A DNA stretch of 64,000 bases from an uncultured Lachnospiraceae bacterium (GCA_948794795.1 CAQGLR010000001.1:1-64000), one strand, 5' to 3'. Counted from the first letter of the stretch, positions 53,055-62,986 are shown. The notes: generated by a model not told the origin, from the letters alone. Program-made: numbers and translations.

Positions 53055-55553
53055 ATAAAAAGACCAGCATTATGGATTCTTACTGCACTTGTTGTATTAT
53101 TTTGCATATACAGGTATTTTTTTAGTGATATAGATGATGCCAGGTATTATGTAATGGACGGGGATTTTGATAAAAAGGCAGAGGCATATATAACAGGGAC
53201 AGTATATAATTATGAAGAAAAAGAGAATAGTTATGCAGTATATCTAAAAGATATATATGTATTGCTTAAAGATAAAGAAAAAGGGTATAATTTATCCAGG
53301 CTGCTTGTATATATAAAAGAAGAGCCATTTTTTAAAATGGGAAGCAAGTTAAAAATTTGTGGAGATATATGTAAATTTGACACACCTTCAAATCCTGGAC
53401 AATTTAACCAGAAAGAATATTTTAAAGAAAAGAATGTTTATTATATGGCATATGCTGGAACTGTTGTACAGGATGGCGCTGGATACAGTACGTTTTTAGA
53501 GGAACTGCATAAATCCAGGAAAAAACTTGAAGATGTATATAGTATGGCATTGCCTGGAAAAGAATGTGGAATTGTATCTGCAATGGTACTTGGTAATAAA
53601 GCACTTCTTGACATGGATATACGGAGTCTTTACCAGCAAAGCGGCATAGGGCATCTTCTTGCAATAAGTGGTCTTCATATTTCTATACTTTGTATAGCCA
53701 TATATAAATTTATACGTGTTTTGCTTATCCTGTTTTGTAATATAATCCAGTATATATATAAAGTTTTATATAACAGTATAGTTACAGGAAATTTAGAACT
53801 TACTGGAAGGGAACCTGTTACATTAAAATATATAAATATGGTATCTGTAATGGCAAAGGCAGTACAAACCATACCAGTATTTATAACTGTAATTTTTTTA
53901 TATTTATATGGGATTATAACAGGTTTTAGCATATCTACAAGCAGGGCTGTTATAATGATGGTTCTTATGCTTTTGGCGCCAATTATAAACAGAAGTTATG
54001 ATATGGTTTCTGCAATGGCCGCCAGTGCTGTTATTATATTATTACAAAAGCCATTCGCAGTGTATTCATGTAGTTTTCTTCTTTCATTTGGGGCAGTTGC
54101 GGGAATTGCTGTTGTATATCCAGTATTAAAATCACTTTATAAAGGCAGGCCAGAAGATATTAACGGGTACAACTTGCGTATAAACTATATACAAAGGTTT
54201 GAAAAGTTTCTTAAAACCAGACATTCTGTTAAAACTAGAATTAATAAAAATAATTTCTACAAATATCTTTTAATGTATCTTAAATATTTATTTTATATAA
54301 CTTTTGAAAAAATTACAGACTTATTTCTATCAAGTCTTTCTATCCAGATTATAACATTTCCAGTTATATTATATTTTTACTATGAATTTCCTCTATATGG
54401 TATATTTATAAATATTATTATACTTCCACTTGTATCACTTCTTGTAATTACTGCAGCTTTAGGAGGTCTGGCTGGTTTAGCCTGCATGCCACTGGCAAAA
54501 TTTGTGCTTGGAAGTACATATACACTTTTAAATATTTATGAAGCTGTATGCAAAACAGCAGCAAAGCTTCCACATAATATAATAATTACAGGCAGGCCAG
54601 AAACCTGGCAGATAGTTATATATTTTGCAATATTATTTTTTATAATTTATATTATTATATACAAGGATTATAAAGATTCTGGTTTTGTGGCAGTAATTAT
54701 ATCTTTATTATTTCTTTTAGTTATTTATACAAAAAAATATAACGGGCTTAATGTATCATTTCTTGATACAGGGCAGGGTGATGCTGTATTTATACAAGAT
54801 AAAGAAGGAGTTGTTTATCTTATTGATGGCGGAAGCAGCAATATAAAAGATACAGGCAGGTACAGGATAATACCTTTTCTTAAATATAATGGTATAAGCA
54901 AAATTGACTATATGATTATGACACATCCTGATGAAGACCATATTTCTGGGCTTAAAGAAATACTAGAACAAAGCATAGACGGGATTAAAGTGTCATGCCT
55001 GTTTGTGCCAGACCCAGCAGACAGATGTAAAGATAAGGCATATTATAATATAATAAACCTTGCTTCACAAAACAATGTAAACACAAGATATATAAAGACA
55101 GGAGATATATTATTAAGCGGAAAAAGTTTCCGCATGGAATGCCTGCATCCACAGGAAGGTTTTAATGCAGGTTCTGCCAATGCTTATTCGGCTGTATTAA
55201 GTGTTACATATGGTGATAATTCATTTTTATTTACAGGTGATATTGAGGGGAACGGTGAAAGTGCACTTTTAGAAAGGCTGGTTGCAGATAAAACACTTCC
55301 TGTACATTATAATGTTTTAAAAGTGGCACACCACGGTTCTAAAAACTCTTCATCAGATGAATTTTTAAAAAGAGTATCACCAGATATATCAATAATATCC
55401 TGTGGAGAAAATAATACTTATGGGCATCCCCATAAAGAACTGCTTGAGAGAATAGAAAATTCTGGCAGCAGATGGGTTGCTACTAAGGATGCAGGAGCAG
55501 TAACAGTACTAAGCGATGGGCAAAATATCACCATAAAAAACTACAAGAATTAA
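53055..55553 (+). CDS. comEC: DNA uptake channel ComEC/Rec2, apparent non-ATG start
   Basis: ComEC imports single-stranded DNA. A soluble N-terminal region (DUF4131) lies at about 60-150 and the Competence domain at about 170-560 (LLAISGLHISILC). The C-terminal metallo-beta-lactamase domain reads VSFLDTGQGDAVFIQ and MTHPDEDHISGL. The first ATG in frame is at 53154, but 33 codons before it encode a typical N-terminal helix (KRPALWILTALVVLFCIYRYFF). They follow a strong site (GGAGGGGG, 53043-53050) and an in-frame TAA at 53052. No ATG, GTG or TTG starts that segment; the fitting codon is ATA at 53055. From that start the product would be 832 residues. Confidence 0.85.
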   Translation: MKRPALWILTALVVLFCIYRYFFSDIDDARYYVMDGDFDKKAEAYITGTVYNYEEKENSYAVYLKDIYVLLKDKEKGYNLSRLLVYIKEEPFFKMGSKLKICGDICKFDTPSNPGQFNQKEYFKEKNVYYMAYAGTVVQDGAGYSTFLEELHKSRKKLEDVYSMALPGKECGIVSAMVLGNKALLDMDIRSLYQQSGIGHLLAISGLHISILCIAIYKFIRVLLILFCNIIQYIYKVLYNSIVTGNLELTGREPVTLKYINMVSVMAKAVQTIPVFITVIFLYLYGIITGFSISTSRAVIMMVLMLLAPIINRSYDMVSAMAASAVIILLQKPFAVYSCSFLLSFGAVAGIAVVYPVLKSLYKGRPEDINGYNLRINYIQRFEKFLKTRHSVKTRINKNNFYKYLLMYLKYLFYITFEKITDLFLSSLSIQIITFPVILYFYYEFPLYGIFINIIILPLVSLLVITAALGGLAGLACMPLAKFVLGSTYTLLNIYEAVCKTAAKLPHNIIITGRPETWQIVIYFAILFFIIYIIIYKDYKDSGFVAVIISLLFLLVIYTKKYNGLNVSFLDTGQGDAVFIQDKEGVVYLIDGGSSNIKDTGRYRIIPFLKYNGISKIDYMIMTHPDEDHISGLKEILEQSIDGIKVSCLFVPDPADRCKDKAYYNIINLASQNNVNTRYIKTGDILLSGKSFRMECLHPQEGFNAGSANAYSAVLSVTYGDNSFLFTGDIEGNGESALLERLVADKTLPVHYNVLKVAHHGSKNSSSDEFLKRVSPDISIISCGENNTYGHPHKELLERIENSGSRWVATKDAGAVTVLSDGQNITIKNYKN

Positions 55554-55559
55554 TATACC

Positions 55560-55652
55560 AGATAGTATTTGAAAATTAAATATTCATAAGTTATGTATCT
55601 CTGGCAATTCCTGCTTGCAGGCATTGCAGATTGAGAATATCCTCTTGACAAT
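55560..55652. repeat. Partial palindromic arm joined to a second repeat
   Basis: TTTGAAAATTAAAT and CTCTGGCAATTCC (from 55567) match the left arm of the long palindromic family. They run into CTGCTTGCAGGCATTGCAG and ATATCCTCTTGAC, which matches about 3069-3113 in inverted orientation. No gene is seen from 55554 to 55906. Confidence 0.6.
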
Positions 55653-55698
55653 TTTTAAATGTAAAGGATTGTAAATATACAGGATATTTTTGGTAATG

Positions 55699-55798
55699 TG
55701 GGCTGCCGCACTAAGAATAAAAATACAGGATATAGTATTTTAGTAAAATAAAAGTTTCTATTAATATTGTATAATACTTTCTTAATGTGGTAGTCCCA
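55699..55798. repeat. 101-bp palindromic repeat, copy 3
   Basis: The left end is TGGGCTGCCGCACTAAGAA and the right end is TTCTTAATGTGGTAGTCCCA. The interior matches copy 2 in reverse orientation (GATATAGTATTTT then GTAAAATAAAA). Its length matches the other copies. Confidence 0.8.
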
Positions 55799-55906
55799 TA
55801 TAATTATAAATTTTATTTTTTCAGCAGTATTGTCAAATACCCTTTTTCAACACGCATTTTGTATATAACTTATTTTGGAATATTATAAAAGATATAAAGT
55901 GTTAAG

Positions 55907-56506
55907 TTAAAGCAAACTTTTCAGTTTTGTTATTTCTGGTTCCATAAAAGAAGGAAAATTACTAACAGATATATCCTTATAATATTGTAATGTAAAGAGT
56001 GAATAAAAATAAAAGCTGTCTAAAAATTCATCTGGGAAATCATTATACATATCCCAGAATTCATCTTCATTTTCTTCATCTTCAGGGTATAAATACTGTT
56101 CATCCAGCATATCAGAAAAAAGTGGAAGGTGCTTAAACGGGATTTTTTCTGATTCTCCTATATCACTATAGAAATTGCAGCTTTCTACAATCATTATAAA
56201 GAAATCCAGTAGTTCATGGGCAATATAACCAGCAATTTTATTTTGCTCTGCCAGTGGTGCCATATGGTCAAAAATACGTGTAAGGAATATCATTGCAAAC
56301 GGGGTAGAGTGCCATAAGGTAGCCTGGTGTTCAATATTTTCTTCAATAAAACTAAGTGCTGTTTTTACAGTACCCATATTTTTCATATTCCATATATCAT
56401 TTAAATATCCTGGAATTTTTGCTGCCATTCCATATGCTGTAGACAGCCTGTCCCATGGCACATCGTCAATTTTTACATTTTGTATGTATTTTTTATTTTC
56501 ATCCAT
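55907..56506 (-). CDS. Hypothetical acidic protein
   Basis: The 199-residue protein has no signal peptide or membrane segment. It is acidic with Asp/Glu-rich segments (YPEDEENEDEFWDMYND at about 140-156) and predicted helices (VKTALSFIEENIEHQATLWH; TPFAMIFLTRIFDHM). The family is not recognised. Size and acidity are like those of toxin-immunity proteins, but no toxin gene is adjacent, so I do not assign that. A TTATGGAGGGTT-type site precedes the ATG. It stands alone between repeats. Confidence 0.65.
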   Translation of the reverse strand: MDENKKYIQNVKIDDVPWDRLSTAYGMAAKIPGYLNDIWNMKNMGTVKTALSFIEENIEHQATLWHSTPFAMIFLTRIFDHMAPLAEQNKIAGYIAHELLDFFIMIVESCNFYSDIGESEKIPFKHLPLFSDMLDEQYLYPEDEENEDEFWDMYNDFPDEFLDSFYFYSLFTLQYYKDISVSNFPSFMEPEITKLKSLL

Positions 56507-56741
56507 AATAACCCTCCATTTTCATAAACAAGTGTTTTTAATTATTTACCTATATCCGTTGTATAAAAATTGTGTGTACTAAATCCAGACAGAAACCAGC
56601 CTTTTATAATGCATGTTTTTTATATTACTAAATAGAAATAGCCTGTATAATAATAAACAGGCTTTTCCAGGACTTAGAAATTGTTAGGATAAAGTGCTAT
56701 AGTATGTCTGGAAATTTTATTGTACAGATATATTATATACA

Positions 56742-56902
56742 GCAGTTCCATATCCTGTTTAAATATTTTTCCATTAATGGGGCGCTTTTAGAAACGCCAG
56801 TGCTTGAATCTGGTATTTACAGATTCTATGCACTGTTGCGTTTCTAACGCAGCGCAAGCGTGCCCCTGTATGGAAAATATTTAAACAGGTCATGGAACCT
56901 GC
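56742..56902. repeat. Long palindromic repeat, copy 6 (new arms, same kind of core)
   Basis: Arms of about 40 bp (CAGTTCCATATCCTGTTTAA and AAACAGGTCATGGAACCTG) are unlike those of other copies. The core shares GCCAGTGCTTGAATCTG, an ATCTG/CAGAT hairpin, ATGCACTG and GCGCAAGCG-type blocks. It lies upstream of purM. From 56507 to 56741 there is only AT-rich DNA. Confidence 0.75.
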
Positions 56903-57108
56903 GTTATACTGCCATATACTGTATAGTAATTATAATAAGGCAAAATATAGAATTTTTCAATGACAAATAGATTTCTTTATGGTACAATGAAGTAGATTTT
57001 GGAAAAATATATTAATTGTCTTTGAGCATGTTTGGGAATATTTATTGCTGTACCAGGCTAGAGGGTGGATTTTCAAATGCGCTCATACAGGCGGAATTGG
57101 AGGCAATA

Positions 57109-58137
57109 ATGGATTACAAAAATGCAGGTGTTGATATTGAAGCAGGCTATAAAGCAGTTGAACTTATGAAAAAGCATATAGCAAGTACGATGCGTGATGA
57201 AGTCCTTACAGGCATTGGCGGTTTTTCAGGAGCATTTTCATTAAAAGAATTTAAGAAAATGGAACAGCCAGCACTTGTATCAGGAACAGATGGTGTTGGA
57301 ACTAAGTTAAAAATTGCTTTTGAGATGGACAAACATGACACTGTTGGAATTGACTGCGTTGCAATGTGTGTAAATGATATTGCATGTTCTGGAGGGGAAC
57401 CTTTATTTTTCCTTGACTATATAGCATGTGGGAAAAATGAACCTGAAAAAATTGCAAGCATTGTAAGCGGTGTTGCAGAAGGGTGCAGGCAGGCAGGTGC
57501 TGCGCTTATAGGTGGTGAAACAGCTGAGATGCCAGGATTTTATCCTGAAAATGAATATGACCTTGCAGGTTTTGCAGTTGGTATTGCTGACCAGAAGAAT
57601 ATGATTACTGGAAGCCAGATAAAACCAGGTGATGTACTTGTAGGAATTGCCTCATCAGGGTTGCACAGCAATGGCTTCTCACTTGTGCGCAAAGTATTTG
57701 ATATTAGTAAAGAAGGACTTAATAAGACTTATGAATCACTTGGAGGAAAAAGCCTTGGGGAAACCATCCTGGCTCCTACCGTTATATATGTGAAAACATT
57801 GCGTACAATTAAAGAAGGCGGCGTAACCATTAAGGGATGCAGCCATATTACAGGTGGTGGTTTTTATGAAAACATACCACGTATGCTGCATGATGGTGTA
57901 CATGCATATATAAAGACAGACAGTTATGAAGTTCCGCCTGTTTTTGGCATGCTTGCCAAGGATGGGGATATATCAAGGGATGTAATGTATAATACCTACA
58001 ATATGGGTATTGGAATGGTAATAGCAGTTGATGAAGCAGATGCAGACAAAGCAGTAAATCTTATTAAAGTTTCAGGACATGAAGGATTTATTATTGGTGA
58101 AGCAGTAGAAGGTGAGAAAGGTATTACATTAGCATAA
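57109..58137 (+). CDS. purM: Phosphoribosylformylglycinamidine cyclo-ligase
   Basis: The 342-residue AIR synthetase makes 5-aminoimidazole ribonucleotide in purine synthesis. Typical blocks are MDYKNAGVDIEAG, SGTDGVGTKLKIAF, MCVNDIACSGGEPLFFLDYIACGK, GGETAEMPGFY and ASSGLHSNGFSLVR. I chose ATG at 57109, with GGAGG at 57099-57103, over the longer frame from 57016. It begins the purM-purN-purD-glyA cluster. Confidence 0.95.
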   Translation: MDYKNAGVDIEAGYKAVELMKKHIASTMRDEVLTGIGGFSGAFSLKEFKKMEQPALVSGTDGVGTKLKIAFEMDKHDTVGIDCVAMCVNDIACSGGEPLFFLDYIACGKNEPEKIASIVSGVAEGCRQAGAALIGGETAEMPGFYPENEYDLAGFAVGIADQKNMITGSQIKPGDVLVGIASSGLHSNGFSLVRKVFDISKEGLNKTYESLGGKSLGETILAPTVIYVKTLRTIKEGGVTIKGCSHITGGGFYENIPRMLHDGVHAYIKTDSYEVPPVFGMLAKDGDISRDVMYNTYNMGIGMVIAVDEADADKAVNLIKVSGHEGFIIGEAVEGEKGITLA

Positions 58138-58171
58138 AAAAGATACCTTGCAGCTGTGCTGTATGGTACCG

Positions 58172-58218
58172 GGCTCTGCGCAGGGTTGTCTGGATGATGC
58201 AGGCAGGCTTGCGCAGCC
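58172..58218 (+). other. GC-rich intercistronic hairpin, purM-purN
   Basis: CTGCGCA (58176-58182) pairs with TGCGCAG (58210-58216) in a 127-bp spacer that is unusually GC-rich for this genome. It has no T-run; RNA processing or attenuation are possible. Confidence 0.4.
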
Positions 58219-58264
58219 TTACTTTGGCTGTGCGGAAATAAAGATAAAAGAAAAGAGGGATATT

Positions 58265-58888
58265 ATGCAGAAAGTTGCTGTATGTGTTTCCGGTGGCGGG
58301 ACAAACTTACAGGCAATTATTGACAGTATAGCAGATGGTATAATAAAAAATACAGAAATATCTGTGGTTATAAGCAATAAAAAAGATGCTGCTGCCCTTG
58401 GCCGTGCAGAAAAGGCAGGTATTCCTGCCTTGTGCATAAGCCCTAAGGAATATGGGGACAGAGACCAGTTTGCTGATGCGATGGTGGATACCCTTAAAAA
58501 GTACAATATAGATTTAGTAGTATTTGCAGGATATCTTGTAGTAGTTCCAGAAAAACTTACAAGAGAGTACAAGAACCGTATTATAAATATACACCCGTCA
58601 CTTATCCCTGCCCACTGTGGTATGGGGTACTATGGGCTTAAAGTACATGAAAGCGTGCTTGCAGCAGGCAATAAAGTTACAGGTGCTACAGTACATTTTG
58701 TAGATGAAAAGGCTGACCATGGGCCAATTATACTGCAGAAGGCTGTAGATGTCTGTGAAGGTGATACTCCAGAAATCCTTCAGAAACGTGTAATGGAGCA
58801 GGCAGAATGGAAAATACTGCCAGAAGCGGTTAATTTAATTGGCGAAGGAAGAGTATATATAAAAGATAATATTGCACATATTAAATAA
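58265..58888 (+). CDS. purN: Phosphoribosylglycinamide formyltransferase
   Basis: The 207-residue enzyme transfers formyl from 10-formyl-THF to glycinamide ribonucleotide. The N-terminal VCVSGGGTNLQAIID binds phosphate, IINIHPSLIPAHCG contains the catalytic Asn/His, and DEKADHGPIILQ has the catalytic Asp. ATG at 58265 was chosen because the longer frame lies in the hairpin-rich spacer. The formyl donor can come from fhs in this window. Confidence 0.95.
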   Translation: MQKVAVCVSGGGTNLQAIIDSIADGIIKNTEISVVISNKKDAAALGRAEKAGIPALCISPKEYGDRDQFADAMVDTLKKYNIDLVVFAGYLVVVPEKLTREYKNRIINIHPSLIPAHCGMGYYGLKVHESVLAAGNKVTGATVHFVDEKADHGPIILQKAVDVCEGDTPEILQKRVMEQAEWKILPEAVNLIGEGRVYIKDNIAHIK

Positions 58889-58965
58889 CTATTATACAGG
58901 AGGGCGTGCAGCATATAAGGCAGATGCCTGTTGCATACCCCTTGCAGAGGAGGCTTAGTATCAGT

Positions 58966-60237
58966 ATGAAAGTTTTAATAGTTGGAAGTGGCGGGCGTGA
59001 ACATGCTATTGCATGGAGTGTTTCACAAAGTAAAAGGGCAGATAAAATTTATTGTGCACCTGGCAATGGTGGTATAGCTGGAATTGCAGAGTGTGTTAAT
59101 ATTTCTGCAATGGAGTTTGAAAAACTTGCAGATTTTGCACAGGAAAATGAAATAGACCTTACAATAATCGGAATGGATGACCCGCTTGTAGGTGGTATTG
59201 TAGATGTTTTTGAAGAAAGAGGCTTAAGAGTATTTGGTCCACGTAAAAATGCTGCTATAATTGAAGGCTCTAAGAGTTTTTCAAAAGACCTTATGAAAAA
59301 ATATGGTATACCAACATGCCACTATGAAACATTTACATCACCAGAAGAAGCTATTTTATATCTTGAAAATGCCACTTTTCCAGTTGTATTAAAGGCAGAC
59401 GGGCTTGCACTTGGGAAAGGTGTGCTTATATGTAATAACCTGCAGGAGGCAGAAGCCGGGGTTACAACACTTATGCTTGACAAACAGTTTGGTGATGCAG
59501 GTGACACAATAGTAATAGAAGATTTTATAACAGGACCAGAAGCTTCTGTACTTTGTTTCTGTGATGGTACACATATAAAACCTATGACAAGTGCACAGGA
59601 CCATAAACGTGCTAAAGATGGTGACCAGGGGCTTAATACAGGTGGTATGGGTACATTTTCACCAAGCCCGTTCTATACAGAAGATATAAAGAAGTTCTGT
59701 GAAGAGAAGATTTACCAGCCAACAATGGACGCAATGAAAGCTGAGGGAAGGGACTTTACAGGCATACTTTTTGTAGGGCTTATGCTTACAGAAGAAGGGC
59801 CACGTGTACTTGAGTATAATGCAAGGTTTGGTGACCCGGAGGCACAGGTAGTCCTTCCACGTATGAAGAATGATATACTGGATGTAATTGATGCATGTAT
59901 AGATGGCAGGCTTGGCCAGATAGATTTAGAATTTGAAGATAATGCTGCTGTATGTGTTGTACTTGCTTCAGACGGATATCCTGAGCATTATGACAAAGGC
60001 AAGCTTATAACAGGACTTGAGAACTTTGAAGGCAAAGATGGCTATTATGTGTTCCATGCAGGGACTAAGAAGACAGATGAAGGCATAGTTACCAATGGCG
60101 GCAGGGTTCTTGGAATTACAGCCAAAGGTAAAGACCTTAAAGAAGCAAGGGCAAATGCATATAAAGCAACAGAATGGGTAGAATTTGAGAATAAATATAT
60201 GCGCAGTGATATTGGAAAATCTATTGATAAAATATAA
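58966..60237 (+). CDS. purD: Phosphoribosylamine-glycine ligase
   Basis: The 423-residue ATP-grasp enzyme joins glycine to phosphoribosylamine. It has the N-terminal VGSGGREHAIAW, the ATP-binding FPVVLKADGLALGKGV, and the metal site in EYNARFGDPEAQV. ATG at 58966 follows GAGGAGG. Purine gene order here is M-N-D, so purH, often between N and D, is missing and must be elsewhere. Confidence 0.95.
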   Translation: MKVLIVGSGGREHAIAWSVSQSKRADKIYCAPGNGGIAGIAECVNISAMEFEKLADFAQENEIDLTIIGMDDPLVGGIVDVFEERGLRVFGPRKNAAIIEGSKSFSKDLMKKYGIPTCHYETFTSPEEAILYLENATFPVVLKADGLALGKGVLICNNLQEAEAGVTTLMLDKQFGDAGDTIVIEDFITGPEASVLCFCDGTHIKPMTSAQDHKRAKDGDQGLNTGGMGTFSPSPFYTEDIKKFCEEKIYQPTMDAMKAEGRDFTGILFVGLMLTEEGPRVLEYNARFGDPEAQVVLPRMKNDILDVIDACIDGRLGQIDLEFEDNAAVCVVLASDGYPEHYDKGKLITGLENFEGKDGYYVFHAGTKKTDEGIVTNGGRVLGITAKGKDLKEARANAYKATEWVEFENKYMRSDIGKSIDKI

Positions 60238-60272
60238 TCTTTTAAAAGACATCATTATTAAGGAGGAAAGAT

Positions 60273-61514
60273 ATGTATTCATTTGATGAGGTAAAGAATT
60301 TTGACCCAGAAATAGCAAAAGCTATAGAGCAGGAAACAGGAAGGCAGAGGGATAATATTGAACTTATTGCGTCTGAGAACCTTGTAAGCAAGGCTGTTAT
60401 GGCAGCAATGGGAAGCACTCTTACCAATAAATATGCAGAGGGTTATCCAGGCAAAAGGTATTATGGCGGATGCCAGTATGTGGATATTGCTGAAGACCTG
60501 GCGAGGGACAGGGCTATGGAGCTTTTTGGCTGCACATATGCTAATGTACAGCCTCATTCAGGGGCACAGGCAAATATGACTGTATTCTTTGCACTTATGG
60601 AGCCAGGAGATACATTTATGGGAATGAACCTTGACCATGGCGGACATCTTACACATGGAAGCCCTGTAAACCTTTCTGGCAAATATTTTAAATGTGTACC
60701 TTATGGTGTCAATAATGAAGGATTTATTGATTATAATGATGTAGAGCGAATTGCAAAAGAATGCAAACCAAAGGTAATTATAGCAGGTGCAAGTGCATAT
60801 GCACGTAAAATTGACTTTAAACGTTTCCGTGAAATTGCAGATTCTGTTGGGGCTTACCTTATGGTTGATATGGCTCATATTGCAGGCCTTGTTGCATCAG
60901 GGTACCATGAAAGCCCAATTCCTTATGCGCATGTAACAACAACTACTACACATAAGACACTCCGTGGGCCTCGTGGAGGAATGATACTTTCAAGCAAAGA
61001 ATTTGCAGAAGAGCACAAGCTTAATAAATCTTTATTCCCTGGAATACAGGGTGGCCCTCTTATGCATGTTATTGCGGCAAAAGCTGTATGTTTTAAAGAA
61101 GCACTGGACCCTTCATTTAAAGAGTATGGCAAAAATATTATTGACAATGCACAGGCTCTTTGCAAAGGTTTAATGGAGCGTGGAATTAAGATAGTTTCAG
61201 GGGGGACAGATAACCATCTTATGCTTGTTGACCTTGCTGATAAAGGGCTTACTGGCAAAGAAGTTGAAAAATGGCTTGATGAAGCACATATTACATGTAA
61301 TAAGAATACTATTCCAAATGACCCACAGTCACCATTTGTTACAAGCGGGATACGTCTTGGAACAGCAGCTATTACAACAAGAGGGTTTAAGACAGATGAT
61401 ACGGATAAAGTTGCAGAAGCAATAGCAATGGTTATTAATGACCCAGAAGGCAATAAAGCAAAAGCAACAGAGATTGTTAAATCATTGACAGATAAGTATC
61501 CTCTTTATGAATAA
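60273..61514 (+). CDS. glyA: Serine hydroxymethyltransferase
   Basis: The 413-residue PLP enzyme makes glycine and 5,10-methylene-THF from serine. It has LIASENLVSKAVMAAMGS, YAEGYPGKRYYGG, PHSGAQAN, MVDMAHIAGL and the PLP Lys228 in TTTTHKTLRGPRGG. AAGGAGG precedes the ATG. Downstream of purD, it supplies glycine and one-carbon units for the same pathway. Confidence 0.97.
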   Translation: MYSFDEVKNFDPEIAKAIEQETGRQRDNIELIASENLVSKAVMAAMGSTLTNKYAEGYPGKRYYGGCQYVDIAEDLARDRAMELFGCTYANVQPHSGAQANMTVFFALMEPGDTFMGMNLDHGGHLTHGSPVNLSGKYFKCVPYGVNNEGFIDYNDVERIAKECKPKVIIAGASAYARKIDFKRFREIADSVGAYLMVDMAHIAGLVASGYHESPIPYAHVTTTTTHKTLRGPRGGMILSSKEFAEEHKLNKSLFPGIQGGPLMHVIAAKAVCFKEALDPSFKEYGKNIIDNAQALCKGLMERGIKIVSGGTDNHLMLVDLADKGLTGKEVEKWLDEAHITCNKNTIPNDPQSPFVTSGIRLGTAAITTRGFKTDDTDKVAEAIAMVINDPEGNKAKATEIVKSLTDKYPLYE

Positions 61515-61585
61515 GATAACGTTGACAGCAGGATGGATATAAACAATTCCTGCATACAGTTTTTATATAATAAATTTAAAATAAG

Positions 61586-61627
61586 ATTACAGGCAGATGC
61601 TGTGTTACAGTATTATCTGCCTGTAAT
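61586..61627 (+). terminator. Terminator-like hairpin after glyA
   Basis: A perfect 13-bp stem (61586-61598 with 61615-61627) with a 16-nt loop. The following tract is only weakly T-rich. Confidence 0.6.
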
Positions 61628-61654
61628 TATATAGTGAAGGAAGGAGATAATTAA

Positions 61655-62794
61655 ATGGTTACAAAAAAATTCCAAGATTTAGAATTATCTGCACTGGGGC
61701 TTGGCACAATGCGTCTGCCTGTTATAGATGGTGATGATTCAAAGATTGATGAAGAAAAGACAAAAGAAATGGTTGCTTATGCTATGGAAAATGGCATTAA
61801 TTATTATGATACAGCATGGGGATACCATAGTGGGAATTCAGAAATTATAATGGGAAAGGTTCTTAGTGGTTATCCACGTGACAGTTATTATCTTGCTACA
61901 AAATTCCCTGGATATGACCTTTCTAATATGGATAAAGTAGAAGAGATTTTTGAAAAACAGTTAGAGAAATGTAATACAGAATACTTTGATTTTTATTTAT
62001 TCCACAATGTATGTGAAATGAATATTGACGCTTATCTTAATGAAGAATATGGTATATATAAATACCTTATGGAACAGAAAAAGAATGGCCGTATACGCCA
62101 TCTTGGATTTTCTGCACATGGGGATTATAACGTAATGAAACGTTTTCTTGAGGCATATGGTAAGGATATGGAATTTGGCCAGTTACAAGTAAACTATATT
62201 GACTGGTCATTCCAGGAAGCTAAAGAAAAAGCTGGGTTACTGGAAGAATACAATATTCCTCTGTGGGTAATGGAACCATTGCGTGGCGGGAAGCTGGCAA
62301 AACTTCCAGAAGAAGCAGAAACAAAGCTTAAAAACCTTCGTCCTGGTGAGAAAACACCAGCATGGGCATTCCGTTTCTTACAGGCTATACCAAATGTTAC
62401 AATGATTCTTTCTGGAATGTCATCATTTGAACAGTTAAAAGAGAATATCAAAACATTTGAAACAGATAAACCATTATCTAGTGAAGAGATGGATACACTT
62501 CTTGGAATTGTGGATGGAATGTTAAAAGGTGTACTTCCATGTACAGCATGCCATTACTGTACAAGCCATTGTCCTAAAGAACTTGATATCCCTATGCTTA
62601 TTGGACTTTATAATGAACATAATTTTAGTGATGGTGGTTTTATTGCACCAATGGCACTTATGTCTGTACCAGAAGAAAAACATCCATCTGCATGTATTGG
62701 CTGCCGCAGTTGTGAAGCAGTCTGTCCACAGCAAATAAAGATATCTGAAGCCATGAGTGATTTTGCAAAGAAGATGGAATCATCAAAAATGTAA
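61655..62794 (+). CDS. Aldo/keto reductase with C-terminal 4Fe-4S domain
   Basis: The 379-residue protein has the AKR barrel (LGLGTMRLP, NYYDTAWGYHSGNSE, FYLFHNV, LGFSAHG) and a ferredoxin-type tail with two Cys clusters (CTACHYCTSHCPKELDIP; CIGCRSCEAVCPQQIKI). This fused form is common in anaerobes and may take electrons from ferredoxin. Substrate unknown. AAGGAGAT precedes the ATG. Confidence 0.92.
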   Translation: MVTKKFQDLELSALGLGTMRLPVIDGDDSKIDEEKTKEMVAYAMENGINYYDTAWGYHSGNSEIIMGKVLSGYPRDSYYLATKFPGYDLSNMDKVEEIFEKQLEKCNTEYFDFYLFHNVCEMNIDAYLNEEYGIYKYLMEQKKNGRIRHLGFSAHGDYNVMKRFLEAYGKDMEFGQLQVNYIDWSFQEAKEKAGLLEEYNIPLWVMEPLRGGKLAKLPEEAETKLKNLRPGEKTPAWAFRFLQAIPNVTMILSGMSSFEQLKENIKTFETDKPLSSEEMDTLLGIVDGMLKGVLPCTACHYCTSHCPKELDIPMLIGLYNEHNFSDGGFIAPMALMSVPEEKHPSACIGCRSCEAVCPQQIKISEAMSDFAKKMESSKM

Positions 62795-62986
62795 ATTATA
62801 CTTAAATTTTCTCTTGAAATATTGATAAAAATAAAGTAAAATTGCTGGTAGTGTGGTTTGCTTCTAACAGAAACTGGCATAATTATTAAGAGGCTTACAA
62901 AAACTGTCTGGATTTAAGTTATTCTCTTTAGTACCAAAGCAGACAGAAAAGAACAAGAAGTAAGATGTGGAAGGGAGAGGTTACAT

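Noticed and set aside
57016..57108. N-terminal extension of PurM
   Set aside because: The extra residues do not resemble the family, and GGAGG sits just before the ATG at 57109.
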